From assembly GCA_000231825.2 (NCBI GenBank), contig JH720325.1:236842-300841 (forward strand): DNA of 64,000 nucleotides, read 5' to 3'. Source of the stretch: Tetrahymena elliotti 4EA (taxonomy: Eukaryota; Ciliophora; Oligohymenophorea; Hymenostomatida; Tetrahymenidae). The position numbers and the translations under genes were made by a program. Shown in pieces: positions 1 to 9,774 of the stretch (its first letter is position 1; each line of letters starts with the position of its first letter). Under the pieces are notes generated by a model. The model saw only the letters and a program-made list of their open reading frames with translations. It had not been told where the DNA came from and made no database searches.

Positions 1-172
1 TTACCTCAGGATTACCATATTCTCCACCTTACTTCATCCAACCAAGCATATGGTCAAAAGAACGGTTTTCCATCATTAAAACTACAACATTTCTAATAGG
101 ATATTTGCTACCAATAGTAAATGAAACTAGCAAAGTAGCGACAATAGCTAAGTTAAAGTTAATCTTTATCAT
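1..172 (-). CDS. Phosphoesterase (phospholipase C / acid phosphatase family), N-terminus only
   Basis: The reading frame enters at the left edge, so only the first 57 codons are visible. The start chosen is ATG at 172-170, because a hydrophobic signal peptide (MIKINFNLAIVATLLVSFTI) follows it directly; an upstream in-frame ATG at 244 would bury that signal. After the signal comes the motif VVVLMMENRSFDHMLGWM, the hallmark N-terminal block of the phosphoesterase family (PF04185), in which the Glu-Asn pair helps bind the metal and phosphate. The family cleaves phosphate esters such as phospholipids. With a signal peptide this member should enter the secretory route (secreted or lysosomal). A TAG in frame right after the motif is read as Gln. 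The substrate cannot be told from this fragment. Confidence 0.8.
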
Positions 173-630
173 TTTGATTAGATTTCTTTCTTTCTTTGTT
201 TTTATAATTAGAAAATCTTTATCAATTTTAAAAAGAATAATCAAATCAATCTGCTTTGAAATAATTAGAAACCTAAATCAATTAATCAAACAAGCATGAG
301 TAAAAAAAAAAAGTAACAAAGAATTTTCACTAAATAATAATATATTAACAAGTAAACTCACCTTCTCAAAATGCTTATTCTATTGTTAATTATTGAATGG
401 TAATTAATTTGTATTTTGTTAGCTAATTTCTTATTTACTTTGAATAATGCTTTTATATTCATCAACTAATTTCATATGTAAATTCGATTTCAAATTGTTT
501 TTCATGCAGCATTTTCTTTGAAATTTAAAAAATTAATAAAAATATTCTTTATTTATTATATAAATTCTTTTATAATTTTTACATAGATAGAAACCTATTA
601 AAAATAAATACAATGTTACTATATTTATGT
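173..630. other. Intergenic, no gene seen
   Basis: AT-rich sequence between the phosphoesterase start and the end of the first membrane-family gene. It must hold the phosphoesterase promoter. No RNA gene or clear repeat was seen. Confidence 0.5.
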
Positions 631-1227
631 TCAGATAACACCAAGAATAAGTGTTTTACCTTAAATCAGAAAAATCAAATTAAATATTTCCTAAAAAATA
701 TAATCAAAAATGAATTGACTAAAAAAAACAATTTTATCTTTTTGGATTGAATTTTAAAGTTGTCTAATAAAAATAATATTTTTGTATTTCTTTAAATATT
801 CAGGGATTTCCCAAATTGATTCTTAAAAATACTTTACTTAACAAAGATCTGATTTTACTTTGTTTATCCTAAATTAATTCTAGATAGACAGACACCAAAC
901 AGTCTTAAGAGTAAGACCAAGCAAAATTTAAATTCTTAATTATTATGATAACTTTTTGATGAAAATTTTATTTTTTGCAAGAAAACAATTTTTGTTAAAT
1001 TCAATTAAAATTGGAAAGAAAAATTAATTAGACCATAAATTAGTATTAAGGCTCATCTAAAAAATGATCCAATCAAATTAAGTACTGAGGTGATTTTTAA
1101 GCACATTTTCTGCTTATATTTGATTTGATTGCTAAATAAAGCTGAACTTATCAAATTAAATATTAGGAGATTCATTTTTATGATCATCCGACAAAATATT
1201 TTAAGACTGTTTATCCTTATTAGTCAT
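631..1227 (-). CDS. Short relative of the tandem four-TM family (N-terminal homology only)
   Basis: A TGA-free frame of 198 codons runs from ATG at 1227 to TGA at 633-631. Its first 60 or so residues match the N-terminus of the tandem copies downstream: ESPNIQFDKFSFIQQSNQ here against GSPNLQSEQYNLKQQSNQ in the copy at 1598-2605, followed by QAENVLKNH against YAENTLKKE. After that the similarity fades, and the four membrane segments of the full-length copies are not recognisable. It sits on the same strand and immediately downstream of the family array. It may be a truncated, still-open copy, a diverged paralogue, or a pseudogene whose remaining frame is open by chance. The N-terminal homology is solid; expression as a 198-aa protein is inference. 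Confidence 0.45.
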
Positions 1228-1597
1228 AAGTTAATTTTTTTCTATTAGTTTACTAATCGATTTTTAATTTTAATAAATTGTTGCAAATCTAGTAAGTTTT
1301 TGATACAAAAAAAAAATAACAAAAAAACCAATTGATGTTCTTGATAGTTAATTTTTTTAACTTGCCAAGTTGTAACGTATTTTTGATGGTGTTCTATTGT
1401 GTCATAATTCATCTCATTGATGCATAGATGTAAAGATTGGTTTCATAAAAAATTCACAAAATTATGTAAATAGGATTAAATTTTATTCAATAATACAAAT
1501 ATTTATATGAAGATTGCATAATCTTAAAATACATTTTATAAATTTTTAATAATAATGATAATAATTAAAATTAATTAATTTGTAACAAATATATCAA
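1228..1597. other. Intergenic between family copies
   Basis: AT-rich spacer. Part of it resembles the spacer after the 4335-5342 copy (TA-rich runs just downstream of the stop), so it belongs to the duplicated segment. No gene seen. Confidence 0.45.
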
Positions 1598-2605
1598 TCA
1601 TCTAAGAAAATTTTCAGGGTATTTTTAAAATAAGCAACTTATTCTCTAAAATGTTTATTTTATTAAATGAATCTTGTTAAAGTAGGTAAGAGAGAGCATC
1701 AAACTAATAAAGGCACTTACAAAAGTTAATGGCATGCAAGAATTTAAATAATCTAGATTATCAGTCAATAAAGTAACGCTTACAGAGCTCAATGGTAAAG
1801 TTATTACTTACAAAAATTGTTAAAGGCTAAGAGATGAGCTAGGTATTGCAGAGAGATTAGATTTTTTAAGTGATTACAATAATTTTACAAAAATACTAAG
1901 TTTAAGTAATGTCATAATAAGTAGAATCAAAAGTATAGGAAAAAAACCTGTTTAAGAATCATTAGCAAGTATAATAGATGATATTAAAAAACAAACAAAG
2001 AAAGAAATCAAATCTATATAGAAGTAAACCAAACTGGTTTTGTATGTCTCTTTAAGGCTTTAATGCAAAATTTTACAGGATTAAATAACTTATCCTGTCT
2101 CAACTTGATTAATTGAATACATTGTATTTTTTTTCCAAATTTAGGCTGACATTTCTGAAACAAAATTATCATCTAAAATATTTGAGTGCTACTCAAAGAT
2201 CAAACCATCGAAATTCAGATTCTACTCTCTGTGAATTTACTTCATACTTGCTTTCACTAATTCATTTTCATATTCTCCTTGTCTTGCGGCTCTTGTGCTG
2301 CTGTCATCATACCCATTAAAATAATCTTTTGGAGCAGGTGGAATTTGAACATTATGAGAATATTTTATTCCAAGAGTGGTAAAAATCTCAACTGGATTTG
2401 GTATAAAACCTAAATCTTTAAATATTAAATAACTATTAAATACATTTTTTTAGATAAAATGTTTTTTACATACTTCCTTTTTGAGAGTATTCTCTGCATA
2501 AATTTAGTTTGATTGCTATTTTAAATTGTATTATTCAGATTATAAATTTGGAGATCCATTATAATCTGTTTCAAGATTAAATGACTATTTATTTTATTAA
2601 ATCAT
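1598..2605 (-). CDS. Four-TM membrane protein, tandem family copy 1 (335 aa)
   Basis: Uninterrupted ciliate-code frame from ATG at 2605 (TGA lies just upstream in frame) to TGA at 1600-1598, exactly as long as the copy at 4335-5342. That pair differs mostly at synonymous sites in the N-terminus (for example TAA versus CAG for Gln), which shows purifying selection and fixes the frame. The first 190 or so residues are hydrophilic (DYNGSPNLQSEQYNLKQQSN; later IPPAPKDYFNGYDDSS and NFDGLIFEQHSNILDDNF). The C-terminal half has four hydrophobic stretches, including IDLISFFVCFLISSIILA and FFPILLILLIMTLLKLS, then a short basic/aromatic tail ending KYPENFLR. I do not recognise the family. The topology suggests an integral membrane protein with a cytosolic N-terminal domain. 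An A/T palindrome centred on AGAATGTTCT lies about 120-145 bp upstream. Confidence 0.8.
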
Positions 2606-2726
2606 TCACAAACGGTTTGTTTTTCTTTTTGTTAATTTGTTCTATTAAAATTTTCTAAATAAGTTTTTTATAGCAAGCATTTACTCTATGAATCAATTTA
2701 AAATTGAAAAAAAATTGTTAAGCATA

Positions 2727-2751
2727 GTAAAAAAAGAATGTTCTTTTTTAC
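2727..2751. promoter_or_regulatory. Palindrome with GAAnnTTC core upstream of family copy 1
   Basis: A near-perfect inverted repeat: poly-A/poly-T arms around AGAATGTTCT, starting with GTA and ending with TAC. It lies about 120-145 bp before the ATG at 2605. Related palindromes occur at the same place before the other two full-length copies. The core fits the nGAAnnTTCn unit of heat-shock elements, but a classical element has at least three units, so the factor is unknown. Confidence 0.35.
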
Positions 2752-3284
2752 TTTTAAACAAGAGTTTTAATTTTAGTTAGTCTAAAGATGTAATAGATAC
2801 TAATATTAAATGCGTTTTTTTTCTTTACTTTTTAAAAATATCTAAATCTTTCAATTTAATCTATATTATTTTTTACTAAAAAACATTTATGCGTTAGTTA
2901 AAAGTAATTTTTAAAAACTTCTAACGAATAAATGTTCTCAGATTCTCAAATTAGCATATTAATAAAAAAATTTTTGTAGTTTTTAAAACTCATTAAAATT
3001 TGAAATATTTTTAACTATTCTTTTATGTAATATTCTTTAATGATTTTCATTTAACTTATAAAATTTGATTTTTAAAGAGGTAATGTGTCTAAGGTGTATA
3101 ATAAACACCTTTCATTTAGAAATATGAATTAAAACTTCTAACTTTGTGGTTGAAGTACAGTTTCTGAAGAAAATCTCTTTACAAAGTCTAGAGGCTCTTT
3201 ATTTGATTAGAGATATTCAGCATATAAAATAAAAGATTTTAAATAATATTGAGGGAAACTTAAAAATTTCAATTATAAACGACC

Positions 3285-3389
3285 TAGTGATTTTTCAGAG
3301 TCTTTTATGCCTGTTTTTGATTTAATTGCTGATCATTTTTGAAATTCCACATTAGTAGATTATTCATTTTCATTACTGTAATTCTCCAT
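3285..3389 (-). pseudogene. Decayed N-terminal fragment of the four-TM family
   Basis: Reading minus from ATG at 3389-3387 gives NEQSTNVEFQK, then TGA. One base further on, in another frame, comes QQLNQKQAQKTLKNH, matching the family segment QQSNQIQAENVLKNH. So the N-terminal family block is present but frameshifted and carries a stop, and no membrane segments follow. It lies between copies 1 and 2, on the same strand. This is a relic of an additional tandem copy. Confidence 0.6.
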
Positions 3390-3501
3390 TAAGAACTTTC
3401 AAACGAAATACGAGGACTGTCTATTTTTTTGATTTTTTTTCAAAATTTCTCCAATCAATACTTGAGGGTCTGACAAGATTTTGACGAAAACTGAATACCT
3501 A

Positions 3502-3530
3502 TTTTTTTCATTCAAAAATGAATGAAAAAA
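3502..3530. repeat. Inverted repeat (hairpin) upstream of the decayed fragment
   Basis: Arms TTTTTTCATTC and GAATGAAAAAA flank a short A-rich loop. It lies about 115-140 bp upstream of the relic's ATG, the same relative position as the palindromes in front of the intact copies, so it may be a diverged version of the same element. Confidence 0.4.
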
Positions 3531-4334
3531 TTTAACAAAAAATTATAAACATAATTGAGTGAAAACATAATTAAAAATTACAGATAAAAATAAATAATAA
3601 AGAATTTACAATTTATTTTTAATTTATTAATGAAAACCTAGAAATAAAGCTTTTGAATTTGTATGTAATCTATGGTATGTTAATTTCTAAATATTTAATA
3701 ATTAATTGTATATTGAATTAAAATCTAATAAATGTATTCTCTACTGAAGTAAAATATGTAAATATACATATAAATGTATTATTATTCTATAAAATCTCAA
3801 TAGAATCAGAAGTAATTCACATTCTGTCATATTTTTTACCAAAAATTTCTTGGAAAAAATCCACTTCTCATCAAAATTATAGCTAATGATCAGGAGTGAA
3901 TACTTGAGGAGTTAAGGTATAATCTAAGGTTATTTATCTTTATTAATCATAAACTGAAGCTGGCTTTTTTTGTAATAATTTGCTGATTGATTTTTTTAAC
4001 AACTCAAAGAATTTGTTAAAAACCGATTAAATTTTTTATTATCTTTTTCTTTGAATTATCTAAGTTATGATTTTTTTTTTTTGGAAGGTGGCACAGTTCA
4101 GTAATGTATTTCAAATAGGATCAAACATTTTTGATTATGCTCTGGTTAGGAGGCTAACCATCGCTATTTTAATTCATGTAAAAATTTCTGAAAAAATTAA
4201 AAATTTATAAATAATAGCATTAAACTAAATCAATAATTATAACTATTTATGGAGATGAAATACAGAAACAAATATTTACATTTAAAATTTTTTTTAATAA
4301 TAATAATAATCAAAAGTAATTAATAATAAACATA

Positions 4335-5342
4335 TCATCTTATAAAATGTTCTGGGTATTTCTAAAATAGGCAACCTATTCTCTAGAATGCTTGTCTTAA
4401 TAAATAAATCTTGTTTGAATAGGCTATAGAGAACATCATACTGAAAAAGGCACTAATAAAAGTTAATGGCATACAAGAAGATAAATAATTTAAATTATCT
4501 GTGAAAAAAGTAAGGCTTAAAGAGCTTAATGGTAAAATTAAAATATATAATACTAGACTAATGCAAAAAGATTGGTTAGGTACTCCAGAGAGATTAGACT
4601 TTTTAAGTGATTTTAATAGCTTAATAAAGGTATTAAGTTTTAGTGAAGTCACAACTAATAAAATCACCAAAATAGGAATAAAAGCTGTTTAAGAGTCAGT
4701 AGCAAGTAGAATAGTTGATATTAAAAAACAAATAAAAAAAGGAATCAAGTCAATGTAGAAGTAATTCACACTGCTTCTATATATCTCTTTAAGGTTTTAG
4801 TGCAAAATTTTACAGGATTAAACAACTTAACCTGTCTCAATTTGATTAATTGAATACATTGTGTTCTTTTTCCAAATTTAAGCTGACATTTCTGAAACAA
4901 AATTATCATCTAAAATATTTGAGTGCTACTCAAAGACTAAGCCATCGAAATTCAGATTCTATTCTTAGTGAATTTACTTCATACTTGATTTAACTAATTC
5001 AACTTCATATTATCCTTGTCTTACGGCTCTTGCGCTGCTGTCATCATACCCATTAAAATAATTATTTGGAGCAGGGGGAATTTGAACATTATGAGAATAT
5101 TTTATTCCAAGAGTGGTAAAAATCTCTACTGCATTTGCTATAAAGCCTAAATCTTTAATAATTAAAAATTTATAATATGAACTTTTTTAGATAAAATAAT
5201 TTTTACCCAGTCCTTTTTTAAGAGTATTCTCTGCATAAACTTAGTTTGATTGCTATTTTAAATTATATTGTTCTGACTGTAAATTTGGAGATCCATTATA
5301 ATCTGTTTCAAGATTAAATGACTGCTTATTTTATTAAATCAT
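4335..5342 (-). CDS. Four-TM membrane protein, tandem family copy 2 (335 aa)
   Basis: Single frame of 336 codons, ATG 5342 to TGA 4337-4335, same length as copy 1 and highly similar throughout. Hydrophilic N-terminal half (GSPNLQSEQYNLKQQSNQ, IPPAPNNYFNGYDDSSAR, FDGLVFEQHSN-type blocks), then membrane segments at about residues 193-215 (IDLIPFFICFLISTILLA), 218-240 (FIPILVILLVVTSLKL), 259-283 (CISLVLYILILPLSSLSLTF) and 287-311 (CMPLTFISAFFSMMFSIAY), and a tail ending KYPEHFIR. No known domain recognised. The duplication includes 5' and 3' flanks: the sequence before the start and the palindrome around AGAATGTTCT are shared with copy 1. Start-to-start spacing from copy 1 is about 2.7 kb. Function unknown. 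Confidence 0.8.
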
Positions 5343-6314
5343 TCACTCACAATTTTGTTTGTTTTTTTTAATTTTTATTCTTGTTTGTTGTATTTTAATT
5401 TTGTTAATTCAACTTTTTATAACCAACCAAGCATTTACTCTTTGAATCAATTTAAAATTGAAAAAAAATTATAAAAAAGTAGTAAAAAAGAATGTTCTTT
5501 TTACTTTTTTATTGATTAAATATTAATTATTAATTTTCGTTAGGTCTAATAATGTAATAGATACTTATGTTAAATACGTTGTTTTACTTTTTAAAAAACT
5601 AAATCTTTCAATTTTATCAATATTATTTTTTACAAAAATCATTTATTTTTTTGTTTGAAGTAATTTGAAATATTCTCAGTTTCTTGTATTTTAGGGTATG
5701 GAAAAATTAAAATAACATTTTTTAATTAACATTTTATTCATTTTTTAAAAAATTTACATTCATTGTTCAAGAATAAAGAAAATTAATACTTTTTTTTTAA
5801 AAATAACTAAAATATATTCATTTTTCTTAATCTCCCATAAAATTTTTCATATCTTTTGCACATAAATAATTTTATTATGTAATTATGCTAATTAAGGTAT
5901 GTAGAATTCAAATATTATATCGGAATTTTTCTGATTTTTTAGGTTTTCAATAAAAAAATCAACAATAGTGAATGAATAAAATATTTTTTGGTAAATTAAT
6001 CAATTTATGGGCAAATAATTACAAAAAAAGAAATAATACACATAATATAATTTTTAATTTCAATAATGTTATATATTTTGTTCTACTGACAGAGTTCTGT
6101 TTCCATTTTGTTAATTTTATTAAATTTTAGTTTTCATTTCTTAATATGTCTTGATTAAATAATAAATAATTATAAATTTTTAACTAATTATAATGATGAC
6201 GAGCAGTAACCACATATAATCTTTTTAATTAAATTAATAAAAAACTTAAGATAAATTGGTAAAATATAAATTACAAAAATTTAAATGATGATAAAAATAA
6301 TAAGTTAAATAGTA
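5343..6314. other. Intergenic between family copies 2 and 3
   Basis: Holds the copy 2 upstream palindrome at 5482-5504, then AT-rich sequence down to the end of copy 3. No further gene seen. Confidence 0.45.
5482..5504. promoter_or_regulatory. Palindrome with GAAnnTTC core upstream of family copy 2
   Basis: Same element as before copy 1: GTA, an A-run, GAATGTTC, a T-run, then TAC, forming a near-perfect inverted repeat 140-160 bp before the ATG at 5342. Conservation between tandem copies may reflect either function or recent duplication. Confidence 0.35.
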
Positions 6315-7308
6315 TCATCTAAATAGATGCTACTGGTTAATCTAAAGCAGGTAGCTAAATCTCTAAATAATTTATCTTATTACATTTATCTTACTTTAAT
6401 GAATTGTTGAAAATATCAAACTAAATAAGCCACTTATAAAAGTTAATGGAAACCAAGAAAAAAATTAGTCTATATTATCTGACATTAGGATAATTATTAA
6501 GGAGCTAATAGGGCGTATTAAAATTTAAAAAAGTACTTGAATACAAATAGAAGCTGGGCATATTAGAGAGATCAGATTTTTTGAGTGATTTTAACAGTTT
6601 CACAAAAATGTTAAGTTTTAGTAATGTTAAAAAAATTAGAATTACAAGAATAGGAATAAAACTACTCTAAGGACGTCTAGCTAGTTTGGTTGCTGCAATT
6701 GTAAAACAAACAAAAAAAGGAATTAAATCTAACAAGAAATAAATTTAACTACTTTTATAAACCTCTTTTAGATTTTGATGCAAAATTTTACAGCATTAAA
6801 TAATCTATCCTGTTTCAATTTAATTTATTGTGTACCTTGGGTTTTTTTTCAAAAGCTAGGCTTAGGTATCTTAAACAAAATTATCATCTAACATATTCGA
6901 GTGCTTTTCATAAACTAAACCATCAAAACTCAGATTTTTTTCTTGGTGAATTTATTTTATACAATTTTTTACCAATTAAAGTTCATGTTATTTTTTTATT
7001 GCAGCAATTGTCCTTCTGTAATAATATATTGTAATAGGAGTAGGAGAAATCTAAAAATTACTTTTTTATTTTATTCCAAGATTACTAAATATCTCTACTG
7101 AATTAGGTATTAACTCTAAACCTATACTTATCAAATTTATTCAAAAAATTGTAAGATAAAAGTGGTAAATACATATGCCTTTTTTCAAATTACTTTCATC
7201 ATAAATTTAATGACTGTTCTATTTAAGGCTGTATGACTCACATTGTAAAATTGGAGATCCATTATAATCTGTTTAAATATTGAATTATTATTTATTTTAA
7301 TCAACCAT
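6315..7308 (-). pseudogene. Four-TM family copy 3, recently inactivated
   Basis: Homology to copies 1 and 2 runs from an equivalent ATG at 7308 (MVDQNKQQFNIQTDYNGSP) to an equivalent TGA at 6317-6315. Two lesions break it. There is an in-frame TGA at 7143-7141, where the other copies have coding sequence. There is also a net 2-base loss relative to copy 2 between roughly 6530 and 6580, after which the correct frame (FPLTFISGLFSLIFS, tail QQHLFR) is out of register with the N-terminal part. Total length is 994 nt, not a multiple of three. A 51-nt GT...TAG intron could remove the stop, but it would not mend the later shift. It is also more diverged than copies 1 and 2. A pseudogene is the simplest reading. 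Confidence 0.65.
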
Positions 7309-7414
7309 CCAAATAGTTTTTCATTTAAAGAATAAACCCAATTTTTTTATAAAAAATTTTTTATGATCTTTAAAATTTTTTATAAATTATTTTTCAGTGA
7401 AAATAATTATAATT

Positions 7415-7436
7415 GTAAAAAAGAATATTCTCTCTT
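7415..7436. promoter_or_regulatory. GAAnnTTC element upstream of family copy 3
   Basis: Sequence GTAAAAAAGAATATTCTCTC about 107-128 bp before the copy 3 ATG. The AGAATATTCT core keeps the nGAAnnTTCn pattern while the outer palindrome arm has decayed, as expected if only the core is functional. Confidence 0.3.
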
Positions 7437-7770
7437 AATTCTAGTTTAATTAAAAGACATTAATTAAATTTTGTCATATGCTATTCATATTGTATAAGTT
7501 ACTTTACTTTAGAATGCATAAAAAACAAAAATTAGTTTATAATTTCAAAAGAAATATTTAATCATTTGTTTATATATTTACAAATGTTAAATTAACATAA
7601 ATATATATGAGAAAATATTTTTCAAAGTTTTAATTTAAACTTAACATTTTTAAAAAAATTAAAAAAATGAACTAGAGGACCATAAATTTTGTCCAAGATA
7701 TTAAGATTGCCCAATATATACAGGTTATACTGTATATATAAAATAAATTTATAAATAAAAATTATATAAA

Positions 7771-9258
7771 TCAATACATTTTAACTTAATAAATAACCAA
7801 TCTTTTTGAGCGACGGATGTCTCTAAACATTAATTTGTTAAAAAATATACTAAGTTCATCTTCATCATCAAAGACTTAATTATTTAATTGCATTTCTAGA
7901 TGTCTTATAAACTACAAAGTCTTTAAAGACTTTATTAATTTATATTTATTTTCTGGTAAGATTTCATTATTCCTTGGAAATTTCATTGTAAATGATTATA
8001 ATTTTTTTAAATATTTTATTTATTCACATAGAATTAAAATAGATTGATTATCAAGTTAGTCTTCTTCTAATTCAATCATCAATGAAGTAAGCTGATTTAA
8101 GTGAGATAACTCAGCAAAAAATCTCTAAAATCCGTCATTGGAGATTTTGCAATCATAAGCAATAAAATTAAATTTATTTAATTACTTTAAGCACTTTAAT
8201 CCTTCCATAATTCCTTCTATTCCTTCTAATCCAATTTCGATATCCTTTAGAGTTATTTGTAAAGATTGCAAAGTAGTATAAAGTTATTTGAGAGATTTTC
8301 CTAACTAAATAGCACCATCCTAATTGATTTAATTCTTTTTAGCTATAAATAAGTTAAGTGTTTATAACTTTTCCATGGTTTCAAAACTTTTGCATATTTT
8401 TGAAAATCCATCAGTTTTGATTAAATTATTATATCCTATGTAAAGATATAAGTTTCTTAACTCCTCTAGTTTCTTCAATCCTTAAGATAAACTAATAGCA
8501 CCTTCTTCTTCTATTTCGTTTTCTGCAGGTAGCTTTAATAATAGATATTTTAATTTCTTCAATTATTTAATAGCTCCTCCCAAGCTTTAAGCACCAGCAG
8601 CTCCTATATAATTATTTTACAAACATATTTGCAAGCTTTCTAAATTAACTAAAGTTTAAATTCCTTCTGCTAATGCTTCTGTTCCATTGCTGCTGATAAC
8701 ATTTCCATCAAGGATTTAAATAGTTAAATGAGTTAAGTTTTTTAATTTTTATAAGCATTTTCCTATGTGTTAAGCTCCTTCTATATATATTATGTTTACT
8801 TCTATGTTAATGTTTAAATTTGTCAAACTAGTCATAGTTTCTATCCCTTCACATATTGATAACACTGATTATGAATTAAGTAGATTATCATTTTCAACTG
8901 AAAAGGTGAAAGAAGTCAACTTCTGGAAATTCTTAAGGGAATCTCCTAATCTTGAATATCCTATATCATCAATTTAATTTCCTCTGCCAATAATCAGTGA
9001 AAGACTTAGCAAATTAGACAAACTCTTCAAACATTTTGCCAAAGTTTTTGCATATGTAGAAGCATTTAATTTTTCTTTATAATTTAAACCTAATTTTATT
9101 TTTAAGTGTAAAATGTTTCTTTAATCAAACAGATATTTTTATAATTCAGTTTGAGTAAGGCTAGATGTTATTGTAAGTTGTTTAACAGTGTTAACTTGTT
9201 TTTTAAATCCTTGAAGCATGAGTAAGTATTTGTTTAAATCAAATTTAAATTCTTCTAC
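7771..9258 (-). CDS. Leucine-rich-repeat protein (about 495 aa, 5' end uncertain)
   Basis: An open ciliate-code frame ends at TGA 7773-7771. It is built of degenerate repeats of the form L..L..L.L....I...G...L...L..L..L, for example GTEALAEGIQTLVNLESLQI, GAAGAQSLGGAIKQLKKLKY and GAISLSQGLKKLEELRNLYL. This spacing is that of the ribonuclease-inhibitor class of LRRs, a very common ciliate type; such proteins bind other proteins and have no catalytic role of their own. No signal peptide or membrane segment was seen. The upstream limit is a plausible splice acceptor (CTAG before GTAGAAGAA at 9258). The first in-frame ATG is at 9219 (483 codons), but the frame and the repeat-like sequence run further up, so a short 5' exon probably lies within the next few hundred bases. 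Confidence 0.7.
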
Positions 9259-9702
9259 CTAGATAAAGTATAAAAGTTGTATCTTATTTTTATTACATAT
9301 CCACAATAATTAATTAAATAAAAACTAACATCAAAATAACAAAAAATATTATAATAATTCTTCTGTTGTTAATTACAAATAAGGAAAAAGAATTTGTTGT
9401 AAAAATTTATCATTATTTTAAGTATAAAACATTACAAAAAAAATTAGTATTTTAAATTGTTGACTAAATATGTTTTAAATTTTGCTTATCATTATTTTTT
9501 TACTGAAACTTCTAATATCAAATAGAAATACTCTATTAATGAATATATTTTAAAAATAAAATTAGTATTACTTATTTATTTTTTTAAACAGTTTTTTGAA
9601 TAACCCACATGAATTGTTTCTTTACAAAATTTTTATATTCACTCTAGCACGAGAGGCTAATCCTCAAAAAGAATAAATGAAAAATAAGTTAGTTTACATA
9701 TA
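9259..9702. other. Intergenic, may contain first exon of the LRR gene
   Basis: AT-rich. The LRR frame stays open for roughly 70 bases into this stretch before a TGA, without an ATG. No other gene seen before the tRNA. Confidence 0.4.
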
Positions 9703-9774
9703 TCCCCTATAGTCTAGCAGGTTAGGATAGAAGGTTTTCACCCTTCAGACCCGGGTTCAAGTCCCGGTGGGGGA
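9703..9774 (+). tRNA. tRNA-Glu (anticodon TTC), copy 1
   Basis: A 72-nt cloverleaf. The acceptor arms TCCCCTA and TGGGGGA pair with one G-T. The anticodon stem GAAGG/CCTTC closes the loop TTTTCAC, giving anticodon TTC (Glu). The B box GGTTCAAGTCC and an A-box-like region (TAGTCTAGCAGG) are present. No intron. A run of seven T's a few bases downstream serves as the RNA polymerase III terminator. Identical in sequence to the copy at 14298-14369. Confidence 0.95.

Noticed and set aside
29..244. Start of the phosphoesterase at the ATG at 244
   Set aside because: It would put 24 hydrophilic basic residues before a clear signal peptide; the internal ATG at 172 fits better.
2113..2319. Plus-strand 68-codon frame, with a look-alike at 6828-7034
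   Set aside because: They recur because they lie opposite the tandem membrane-protein genes. The minus frame has synonymous substitutions, a proper start, and TGA stops.
2606..2760. A 5' exon starting MDLQ... with an intron in each family copy
   Set aside because: Comparing copies showed that the alternative frame (GSPNLQSEQ...) carries synonymous changes and continues without an intron; the ATG in the other frame is incidental.
4501..4692. Plus-strand frame conserved in three copies
   Set aside because: It initially looked like a repeated small gene, but it is the antisense of the TM-rich C-terminal part of the four-TM family.
8792..8977. Plus-strand ORF over the LRR gene
   Set aside because: Antisense to the LRR repeats, which are clear on the minus strand.
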